The translations under genes and the position numbers were made by a program. A stretch of DNA of 64,000 nt from positions 1-64,000 of the forward strand of contig JADNYV010000122.1 in NCBI GenBank assembly GCA_015501055.1, in the 5' to 3' direction. Below the pieces are notes generated by a model. The model searched no databases. It was not told where the DNA came from and was given only the letters and a program-made list of their open reading frames with translations. Below, piece by piece: positions 9,207 through 17,128 of this stretch. The DNA comes from Mucidula mucida (taxonomy: Eukaryota; Basidiomycota; Agaricomycetes; Agaricales; Physalacriaceae). Each line of letters begins with the position of its first letter. Position 1 is the first letter of the stretch.

Positions 9207-12200
9207 CTACCCATCAACCTCTCCAATATTCAACGCGGCAAGGCAACGATAATGGGCGTCACGAGGAAGAGGCTTGGTGAAGATATCCGCTGGGTTTTCG
9301 TTACCGCGGACGAAGTTGAGCTTGATTTCCTTCGCCGCGACGAGTTCCCGAATGTAATGATGACGGATATCGATGTGCTTCACCTTCGCGTGGGATTTGG
9401 TGTTCTTCGTCAAGTCGAGCGCGCCTCGATTGTCACCCCATAAGTCGCCCGGTTTCTCTTGTGCCAACAGGATCTCCTCCAGCCACGAATACATCCATCG
9501 CATCTGCTGACCGGCCTTCGAGGTAGAGACATACTCGGATTCAACAGTGGAAAGAGCAACCGTCTGTTGACGCTTCGAACTCCAAGACACAGGCGCCCCG
9601 GCCATCATGAAAACTTGACCGGAGGTGGAACGACGCGTATCCTTGCATCCCGCATAGTCAGCGTCGACGAATCCGACTGGCACCAATGGTTGGTCCGATG
9701 AGAAAATGAGCCCGAACTTCACGGTTTGGCGAATGTATCCCAACACATGGAGCAACGCCCTCCAGTGTTCCAAGCCCGGATTCGTCTGGTAGCGAGATAA
9801 GACGCTGACTGCGTAGGAGAGGTCGGGACGAGTGGTGAGTTGGCCCCACATAACCTTGCCAAGAAGGGTGCGATACGGTTTATCCTTCATGACCTGGCGT
9901 TCTTCGTTGGTAGTGGGCGACATGTCGTTAGAGAGGGATGTTCCAACGGGGAGGGGAATGGAGCGGAGAGGAAGGTTCTCGAGACCGAATTCCTTGAAAA
10001 CCTTTTCGAAGTACGCGCGTTGGGATAAGGTGATGGTGCCAGCTTCGTACTTCTCGATAATCGTCATTCCAAGGAGTCGCTCCTGGTCGGTGACTTCGCG
10101 AATATCCCAAATCCTCCCCATCTCTGCCTTCCTAGTCTCTGCTTCAGGCAGCGACGCTGACGCTCCCATAACGTCATCAGTATACGTCGCAGTGAGGGTG
10201 TACTCGCCATTATCTCCCGTGCGGACGCGTACACACGGGTCCGCTCTTGACGTGGTATATCCCAACTCATCGTACGTCCCGTTCAACGTTCCGGCCCAGT
10301 CATGGCCACCTTGCATCGTTCCGTAAATCGTCTTCTTCAATCTGCACTTCTCCCCCTCGCGTCCTTCCACCTCATACCCACTCGGCTGATCCATCCATAT
10401 CTCCTCCGTCGTGTCACTGTTAAGGAAAGCGGCTTCAAAATCAATCAGCCAGATATGAAGACGTTCAGCAACGGCCACAGCAGCCATCATCCGGATAGAC
10501 TCCATCCTCGCTACCGCTGCCCACGTCTCATTGTAATCCACCCCCAATTGCTGAGTGAAACCTTTACCAACCCAACGAGCTTTGTCGCGCATACGTACAC
10601 CATCACCATTTTTCTTGACGGCGTACACCCATCGACCAGCCATGACATTCGCACTGGGCGGTGGTATCCCCAATTCCCACGTGCCCTTGCGTTGATGAAG
10701 GTCCATCTCGACGTCCATCGCGGCTGTCCAACGGTCGGCATCCAAAGACATTGCTTCTTTATACGTCTTCGGTTCATAGGTATCGTCGTCGGTATGTCCC
10801 AACAACGCGACAAAGTCGTCCAAGTCGGCGGACGCGTTCCAGGCGGCGTTAGCGGCGGGTGTCTCCGTGGCCCAATCTTCACCGGCGGCACGGGCTAGGT
10901 CTTCGCGTCTCTCGTAGGCGGCGTTCTCGATGGCGGCACGAGTCGGGACAGGCGTACGTGATGAGCGTCTAGGTTCAGGCTGAGAAGGCGGCTGGGAAGG
11001 TGTGTCGTTAGCCGAAGGACCAGAAGAAGAAGAGGATGAGGTAATAGAAGAAGTAGAAGACTTAAACTTTACTTCGTCACCTGGAGCGACCACTTTAGGT
11101 GGGACACTGTTAAATGCATCCGTGTGCACCGGTGTTTGAAGCTCGTTCTCATCTCCACCTCCAAATATTCCTTCATCTCCCCCCTCCCTGCGGTATCCCT
11201 CGTCAAACTCCACGTTACGACTGACAAACTGGACTCCGCGGTCGTCGACAAGGACGTAATTACCCGCACCAACTCCGTACCCAATCAGAGTGGCCGAGAT
11301 TCCGCGGTCATCCAGTTTGCTCTTCCCATCCACCCTAATCCCGTTCACAACGGGTGCCTTGGCCTTACACCTACTCCCCCAGACGCGGAAGTGTGCTACG
11401 CTCTGTCGACCACCCAACATTTCCTCGGCCGGAATTTTGCCAGGATGGCGCCGTGTTGTCATACGGTTGCGAACATGGATACTCGCCGCCGCCGCCGCTG
11501 CCCAATATTTATGAGGCAGGTTCGAGTCGTGAAGACCCGTACGAACGTCCTCGAGGACAGTCCGCAACGCTCGCTCTGCCAGCCCGTTCTGAGCAGAGGA
11601 GTAAGGTGCTGTGGTCTCGTGTACAATGCCGTGAGTCTTGAAGTACTCTGACCATGCATGCGAATTGAACGCATTGTCAGTCCGGACGCGTTTGATCTGC
11701 TGTCCAGTCTGCTTCTCCAACAAGACCCTATAATCGTCGAAGGCCTTGATGGTAGTATCGTCGCTCTTGTCTTTGAGAAAATCGCCGTACTTATACGACG
11801 TCCCAGAGTCGACAATAATCATCATGTAAATGTTTCCTCCCACGGACGGCGTGCGCGACGGACCCCACAAATCCATCGCGACTAGTCCAAGAGGAGGTAC
11901 GTCCGGATCGGTATGGTTATCATACGGACGTGTATGCTGACGACCTGCTTGACAGTCGGGACAACGTCCATCGACAGTCAAGTTGGTGATCCTCAAGTCG
12001 TCAACTAGGCCCTTTGCGGCCATCTCGCGAATGCGTTCGACGTCGGAATGAGCGAAGCGTCGGTGCCACGTCTGCAAATCGACTGGCGCTGAGGTCGACA
12101 GCATCGCCACACTTTGCGAGGAGTCAAGGACATACATCCCCGACGATCCACGGCCGTGTAAAATTGGCGTCCCACCAAGGCCCTTCGTAATCACTACTCG

Positions 12201-13568
12201 TCCCCCACCGAAGAGCGAGTAATAACCACCGCGGTCAAATTGACTGACGGAGATGAGGTTCGTCGAAAGGGATGGTGCGTGTAACGCATTCTTGAAGGTA
12301 AGCGTGATTTTCTTTCCTTCGACGTCGTACGTCCGAGTGACAGTCCCCTTGCCCACAATAGGAAAATCACCCTCGGACGCTAACGCTGATTTGCCCGTAC
12401 GATACGGCAGTGACTCATACTCGGCAAAGTCGTCGCGATCGCGAAAGAAGTGGTCGCTAGCCCCAGAGTCGAGGAACGTTAGGGATATGGTCGACTTGAC
12501 GCCCTCAAAAGTACGACTAACCGTCGCGGTATCTGCGACAGGCGCGTCAACAACATACGCGACAGGACAGATACACGGGGATAAAGATGGGAGGGGATCA
12601 TTGATGCTGTTATCTTCGCCGTCAATAGAGACAATGATGGAAGAATCAGATTCGACGCCATCGGTCCAAGCGGCGAGGACGACGTGTGATGTGGAAGGAG
12701 TTGTGGCGGGCGTGTTCGAGGATGTTTGGTTCGCTTGCGCCTGGGATTGCTTCTTCCTCTGGCCAAAGCCGGGAGGAAACTGCCCTTCTTTCCCGCCTCC
12801 TTCCCAATAGCAGTCGATGACCCAATGACTGCTACGATCCTTCGCCTTGCACTTGGGATTTGTGCAGTGGCGCTTCCCTGTAGCTGCCGCGAAAGCGGTC
12901 GACCCACCAGTGGGTGCCTTGGGGAGCTTAATCGTGGCGGCATACGTCTGGATAGCACCCCAGACGTCTTCAGCTGTGGGATAGGGAAATAGTTGGGCGA
13001 TGAGGGGAAGCCACTGGGGGTTTGTGGCGGGAAGGGACCGGATCAGGACTCCCTTGAGATCCTTATCGGTGACGGTCTTCCCGAGCGAGCGAAGGACCGC
13101 GACTTGGGCGTTGAGATCCGCCCAGTGCGCATCGAGTTCGTCAGTGGAAGTGCCGGCGAACGCAGCGGTGTTGAAATTATTCTCGGCGTTGGATAGGGCT
13201 GCATCGCTCTTGGGTATACAGAGTCGCTCAAGGCGAGTCCAGATTTCGGCGGATGTTCCTTCCACGTTGAGTCCTATGGCAACGGGATCGATGATGTTCT
13301 GGACGACGAGTGCTGTGGCGCACCCATCGCGAAAGTCCCATTCGTCGCGGGATGGCGCCTTCGAGTAGAACGGGGTCTGGGGTTCGGTTTGACCAGGGCT
13401 GAGGATGACGATGGGTGGTCGGGTAATTGCCCCGTTGATATATCCCTTGAGACCTGTTCTCGTAGCGGATTGCTCGATACGAATCTTGAAGGACGCCCAG
13501 TTGGTCTTATCGTTCTTGAGCATGAGCTCGTAGACGAACTGGGGGATAGCAACGATTCCAGAAGACAT
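9207..13568 (-). CDS. Copia gag-pol polyprotein, intact
   Basis: A single frame of 1453 codons encodes all retrotransposon enzymes. In order: a gag-like N-terminus (residues about 1-220); a Cys/His cluster CTNPKCKAKDRSSHWVIDC near residue 240; an aspartic protease with LDSGASDHFF near 370; the pre-integrase zinc region (WHRRFAHSD .. CPDC) near 510-550; an integrase core with MDLWGP, RTDNAFNS and NGLAERALR; a reverse transcriptase with YTDDVMG in the catalytic position normally YVDD; and RNase H with GFVDADYAG and STVESEYVS. Start ATG 13568 lies about 120 bases inside the 5' LTR. No frameshift or stop is present, so it may be mobile or supply enzymes to relatives. Long antisense open frames over it are shadows. 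Confidence 0.95.
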   Translation of the reverse strand: MSSGIVAIPQFVYELMLKNDKTNWASFKIRIEQSATRTGLKGYINGAITRPPIVILSPGQTEPQTPFYSKAPSRDEWDFRDGCATALVVQNIIDPVAIGLNVEGTSAEIWTRLERLCIPKSDAALSNAENNFNTAAFAGTSTDELDAHWADLNAQVAVLRSLGKTVTDKDLKGVLIRSLPATNPQWLPLIAQLFPYPTAEDVWGAIQTYAATIKLPKAPTGGSTAFAAATGKRHCTNPKCKAKDRSSHWVIDCYWEGGGKEGQFPPGFGQRKKQSQAQANQTSSNTPATTPSTSHVVLAAWTDGVESDSSIIVSIDGEDNSINDPLPSLSPCICPVAYVVDAPVADTATVSRTFEGVKSTISLTFLDSGASDHFFRDRDDFAEYESLPYRTGKSALASEGDFPIVGKGTVTRTYDVEGKKITLTFKNALHAPSLSTNLISVSQFDRGGYYSLFGGGRVVITKGLGGTPILHGRGSSGMYVLDSSQSVAMLSTSAPVDLQTWHRRFAHSDVERIREMAAKGLVDDLRITNLTVDGRCPDCQAGRQHTRPYDNHTDPDVPPLGLVAMDLWGPSRTPSVGGNIYMMIIVDSGTSYKYGDFLKDKSDDTTIKAFDDYRVLLEKQTGQQIKRVRTDNAFNSHAWSEYFKTHGIVHETTAPYSSAQNGLAERALRTVLEDVRTGLHDSNLPHKYWAAAAAASIHVRNRMTTRRHPGKIPAEEMLGGRQSVAHFRVWGSRCKAKAPVVNGIRVDGKSKLDDRGISATLIGYGVGAGNYVLVDDRGVQFVSRNVEFDEGYRREGGDEGIFGGGDENELQTPVHTDAFNSVPPKVVAPGDEVKFKSSTSSITSSSSSSGPSANDTPSQPPSQPEPRRSSRTPVPTRAAIENAAYERREDLARAAGEDWATETPAANAAWNASADLDDFVALLGHTDDDTYEPKTYKEAMSLDADRWTAAMDVEMDLHQRKGTWELGIPPPSANVMAGRWVYAVKKNGDGVRMRDKARWVGKGFTQQLGVDYNETWAAVARMESIRMMAAVAVAERLHIWLIDFEAAFLNSDTTEEIWMDQPSGYEVEGREGEKCRLKKTIYGTMQGGHDWAGTLNGTYDELGYTTSRADPCVRVRTGDNGEYTLTATYTDDVMGASASLPEAETRKAEMGRIWDIREVTDQERLLGMTIIEKYEAGTITLSQRAYFEKVFKEFGLENLPLRSIPLPVGTSLSNDMSPTTNEERQVMKDKPYRTLLGKVMWGQLTTRPDLSYAVSVLSRYQTNPGLEHWRALLHVLGYIRQTVKFGLIFSSDQPLVPVGFVDADYAGCKDTRRSTSGQVFMMAGAPVSWSSKRQQTVALSTVESEYVSTSKAGQQMRWMYSWLEEILLAQEKPGDLWGDNRGALDLTKNTKSHAKVKHIDIRHHYIRELVAAKEIKLNFVRGNENPADIFTKPLPRDAHYRCLAALNIGEVDG

Positions 13569-13685
13569 AGGGGTAGTGTGCAGCAGTAGCAGTGGGATGT
13601 GGGTAAAGTGGGTATTGTATGAGTCGCGTTTGTGTGGGTACGGGTATGGTGTGTATTGAATCGACTTGTTTGAGATTACGCTTCG

Positions 13686-13697
13686 GGGCCCATAACC
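13686..13697 (-). promoter_or_regulatory. Copia primer-binding site for a tRNA-iMet half
   Basis: Immediately after the CATTA end of the 5' LTR the minus strand reads GGTTATGGGCCC. These 12 bases are complementary to the anticodon stem-loop of initiator methionine tRNA (GGGCCCAUAACC), as in Drosophila copia, which is primed by an internal tRNA fragment rather than the 3' end. Confidence 0.7.
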
Positions 13698-13987
13698 TAA
13701 TGTAAGGAAATGGAGTCGGTAAGCTTCTCAGTCGATACACAATGGTAGAAACGACTGTATTAAGGTCGAGTACTATACCTAATGTAAGGAAATGGAGTCG
13801 GTAAGCTTCTGTAAGATATATAAGTACGAGGAATGATTAGGTTAATGTAAATAGGCTCACCTCAGTCGATACACAATGGTAGAAACGACTGAGGTGGCGT
13901 GAAACGATCGAGAGGTATATAAATGTACGTATAGGAGGCATGTCCATAAAAGGAATTCACCGCCCGTCGTCGGGTCTACTTCCAACA
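13698..13987 (-). repeat. Copia 5' LTR
   Basis: 290 bases, same ends and same internal duplications as the 3' LTR at 8899-9188. It contains TATATAA-type A/T-rich boxes (for example near 13816 and 13917), but which of them is the promoter cannot be decided. The 5-base target duplication AGGAT follows at 13988. Confidence 0.92.
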
Positions 13988-14077
13988 AGGATGCCGCTCC
14001 AAGGGAAAGAAGAACACTATGGCCATGAATGACATGAACAATCTCACTACATCTCATAAATTTTGTGCTCATCCAAT

Positions 14078-15125
14078 GCTAAGACTCGCCGTCAATGCGG
14101 TGCTATTCTGTACAAATTCCGACAATTCTCAGGTTTAGGGATGTGTGCCGTACTGTTACGGGTACGGCCGTAAGTTGCCCATCCGTATTTGGTTTACAGC
14201 CGTAAGATACAGTCCGTAACGGCCGGAACACGGCCATAGTGTGGCGTTCAGTTATAAATATCAAGAGTTATTGACCTGTCAGTATGTAGTTAGTTTTTCT
14301 CAATGTGTAGATAAGTTGACAAGTCACCTTTGGGCCCAAAAGGAGCCTACTTCAGCCATTACCACTGAAAGACAGTCATTCAGGCAGCTTCAATGCTCAA
14401 ACACTGCACCAGAAAAGTTGATTCATGTCCTTTGATGTTTTCCAGACAGTAAATGGGTGGTCCGGGAGGCCAAATGCACTGAGAATGTTGTTGTTCATCA
14501 ACAAGATGGTCCACGTGGTAGGTGTCCCAATTGGGACAAGCCATCACTGGCAAGGTCTTCAAGCGACATCCACGACACATTTCAGCCAGTATCAGATTGT
14601 GTTTGTCCTTGGTACTCTACATGAGGGGTCTGCTACTGGATGAATAGCGATTTGAAGACGATCTGACCCCACCAGGTGAGTGACTGTATCACGGCTGTAT
14701 GACCGATCCGTTGACCGTACTCCAAGATTGCTCACAGTACGGGTACCGTAACCCGTATTCCGTACCGTATGCACTGTACATATGGTACGGCGCACATCCC
14801 TACTCAGGTTTGGAGGGCTGCTGACCTATTTACTAGTAAGTGGATCAGTCCGTCCATACTTGACGCGTTTATAACAGAAGGTTTCTGGAACACTGAATCA
14901 CAATGTGTCGAAACATTTCTAGGATGTGAGTTTGGCGGAGTACGCACTTGAAGCAACTGTACGTTTCAAGGTGACGACTGAACCAAGATTGAACTGTATA
15001 AAAAACTCAATAGTAAGCAGACGGTGTACCCGCAGATCATTGACCATCTTCAATGCAGCGCTCAGGATCATCAAGGGTATAGAGTCAAACGGCCAATTAA
15101 CCGAGCAAGCGATCGTTTGTTGATT
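14078..15125. repeat. Dispersed duplication, copy 1 (partner at 63525-63900)
   Basis: Two blocks, 14078-14135 and 14803-15125, correspond in order to 63525-63900. The best-conserved part is about 100 bases around 14985-15080, which includes GTAAGCAGACGGTGTACCCG and CAATGCAGCGCTCAGGATCA. In this copy the duplication is interrupted by the hAT MITE 14136-14802. No coding function is recognised; short open frames are present in both copies. Confidence 0.75.
14136..14802. mobile_element. Non-autonomous hAT-like element of a second family (667 bp)
   Basis: The termini are TAGGGATGTGTGCCGTAC and the complement of TAGGGATGTGCGCCGTAC, flanked by a perfect 8-base duplication CTCAGGTT (14128-14135 and 14803-14810). 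Both ends contain clusters of GTACGG/CCGTAC words, typical of transposase-binding subterminal repeats. There is no recognisable transposase. Excision restores continuity of the duplicated segment shared with 63.5 kb. Confidence 0.85.
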
Positions 15126-15414
15126 GTGTATTCAATATTTACTGTTTGACCATGACTCTTAGGCTACAGATTGCCGCATAAACCGCTTTATCTGTACGTT
15201 TCTGAATCTCTGACAACTTTGAGTAGCGGCATTCCTCCTGGCAAGGACGGCGGCGCCAAGATCGCATTGGGTTGCCATGGGTGACGTGGACGGTCTGCAC
15301 AAGCACCCAAGGGCCAACACAACAATGACGCCCGTACCCCCCTTGCTTCTTGAGCGCCTTCCTGGATAGCAACATGCATATATAAAGACGATCTCAAGGG
15401 AAAGTCTGACATTA

Positions 15415-15658
15415 CTGTAGCGTTTCGACCGTAACTTCACAGCCTGTGACCCATTATGGTCTGAAGTTACAGCGAACAGCTTCACAGACCCTTAAATTGC
15501 TTTTTTTGGACAGTTCCGCTTATAGCGGGACCTGAAATTTCCTTATTTGGAGGCTCGTGCCTGACCAAAGTGGTCCGTGACCCGTTATGATGTATATATA
15601 GCTTCACTTCAAAGACCCCCGTGACCCGTTATGTGAATTTGCGGTCGAAACGCTACAG
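15415..15658. mobile_element. TA-flanked MITE, copy B (244 bp; Tc1/mariner-like)
   Basis: Perfect 17-base inverted repeats CTGTAGCGTTTCGACCG are flanked by TA on both sides (15413-15414 and 15659-15660). The interior contains the recurrent phrase GTGACCCGTTATG three times and ends GTGACCCGTTATGTGAATTT, close to the element at 7651-7905. There is no coding capacity. Confidence 0.78.
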
Positions 15659-15989
15659 TACTCTCTTCATCCTCCTCGTCGGCCTCAGAAAAAGCGGAGG
15701 TGTTGTCGAACTGAAGAGCAGAGGCTGTTTATTTTACGGAGGATCTAGATACTAGAAATGCCGGAGGAGTTGTATATAACAAGTCTACATGTCCTTGTTT
15801 CCGACAAGCCGTAAGTTGATGTATGTCTATAACATTTACTCTGAGTGCAAGTGATTGAAAAAGTATTGGTTTGCAGCGGCGATGTCGGCGTTGACGAATT
15901 GATCGGGGATCCCTCCTTGCTCTCTCTCACTTAGGCTGTTCGTATGAGGATCTACTTCTGTTCCGGGCGGCATATATTGCAAAGCACCT

Positions 15990-16940
15990 AAGGAATTCTC
16001 TACGAGCAAATATGCGTTTAGTGGACATGCTTGTCTCTAAATCTCTATCTTTCGCGAGCCAGGTCATTGTATGGACAGCTTTGCCTTTCACTCAGTGCGG
16101 TTCCGCAAATTCTTACCTCGATTGTCCTGTTCCCACAGCTTCGCCGTTGACGATCCGCTCCATATTATAAATGCTCGAACTGCGGTTCTCGATAGTCATG
16201 CGACTGCAACCTGTCCAAATTACACGTTGTGTCGCTAAAATTAGCGAAGACTACTATAAGTAACAAGGACAAGGCTGCACTTAAGGTCCTTTTACTTCAC
16301 CATGCGACGAAACTCCACCTCGTCCTCCTCAAGTACTCTTCTCTCTGAGTATTACGTTGAAAAGGGCTATCAGCACTAAAGCTGTCGAAAGTAGTTCTTT
16401 TGGATCCATCGACTGCGACGCTCAGATGGACAGCAATATCCTGCGAGCCTACCATCCCTTCGTCTCCCACCATGTCTCGCCCTAGCTCTTCTCCGTTACA
16501 AGTCGGACAGTGTAAGCCATTCCGCCTCCTTCAACGTCCAGCTATCCTAACACTTGATTTGTTTTTCAACGGCAGCTCGGGGTGGAGCCCATAACATCGA
16601 CCTTGCTGCCGTCTATCAAGGTGGAGCGTCGATCAAACGCGTCCCATTGAGAGGCGAACGTGAATGCAGGATGCGGCGCTCAATGCTTTGGTCTTCGCTT
16701 CTCTGGCAGAATCATATCCATCTGCAGCACTCCGTGAACTGGTTGAGAGGCAAATATATCAGTATCTCTTTTCACAACAACGGAGAAATGTGACCTTTCA
16801 GTGCGTGTTGTGATCGTTCTCTCAACTTGTGATACCTGTCTCCCTTTGTAGCAATCATGCCAATGTATATTATATGGCACCTACCGACCAGAACCTCTCA
16901 ATACCCACACCATGCATCTCGAATTCTAGTGCGAACTTCG
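15990..16940 (+). repeat. Dispersed inverted duplication, copy 1 (partner 42790-43820, minus)
   Basis: Several long blocks match the reverse complement of 42790-43820 in the same order, for example CACGTTGTGTCGCTAAAATT near 16224, the ATGTCTCGCCCTAGC start near 16472 and CACCTACCGACCAGAACCTC near 16880. The duplication includes the whole small gene at 16472-17029 except its end, plus about 480 bases upstream. In this copy the reading frames are intact; in the partner they are broken. Confidence 0.8.
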
Positions 16941-17029
16941 GCAAATTACCAGACTTCCACTGTGTTACTGCTTGTACCGATTTCGATAACCACTGTCGAG
17001 CCGCTTGGATGCGAAGCTTCAAGTTTTGA
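16472..17029 (+). CDS. Small four-exon gene of unknown function (127 residues)
   Basis: I do not recognise this protein. A consistent model joins 16472-16501, 16576-16620, 16670-16800 and 16852-17029, with GT..AG introns of 74, 49 and 51 bases, the usual size for this genome, and matching phases. The product starts MSRPSSSPLQLGVEP, has a probable amphipathic helix region (DAALNALVFASLAESYPS, then ALRELVERQIYQYLFSQQRR) and a Cys/His-containing tail. The stop lies 100 bases before the DUF6535 start on the same strand. Support comes from splice geometry and from a decayed inverted paralogue at 42.8-43.3 kb. Alternatives are an upstream exon set of the next gene, or a pseudogene. Confidence 0.5.
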
Positions 17030-17128
17030 GCAAGACGCGATCGGACCGATGCACGTGCACGGAGGCACAGGACATTGCCTCCGCGTAACGGCTGTTAAAC
17101 GCCTTGCTTTCACACTACCAACACCGTC

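Larger units (their letters stand above)
8899..13987 (-). mobile_element. Complete Ty1/Copia retrotransposon
   Basis: Two 290-base LTRs (8899-9188 and 13698-13987) look identical along their whole length. They enclose one uninterrupted 1453-codon polyprotein and are flanked by a perfect 5-base duplication AGGAT (8894-8898 and 13988-13992). A primer-binding site follows the 5' LTR directly, and a polypurine tract (TCTGGGGGAG on the minus strand) precedes the 3' LTR. Identical LTRs and an intact frame indicate recent insertion, in contrast to the heavily mutated Gypsy copies. Confidence 0.95.
8795..14026 (-). pseudogene. Amino-acid permease C-terminus, split by the Copia element
   Basis: Joining minus-strand 14026-13988 to 8898-8795 (that is, removing the Copia element and one copy of its AGGAT duplication) gives one continuous open frame. 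It reads MAIVFFFPLERHPLVDETNY, continues through a hydrophobic segment (IVFMGVVMLSMAYYFFLMYG) and stops at 8795-8797. This is the pattern of the last transmembrane region of fungal APC-superfamily amino-acid/GABA permeases (FFP..P......MNY..V..G.......YYFFP.YGG). No upstream permease exons are recognisable to the right, where other repeats begin, so the gene was probably already a fragment when Copia inserted. Confidence 0.6.

Noticed and set aside
9658..13589. Many long open frames antisense to or overlapping the Copia polyprotein
   Set aside because: They are shadows of one GC-rich, strongly coding frame; none has a domain or conserved start.
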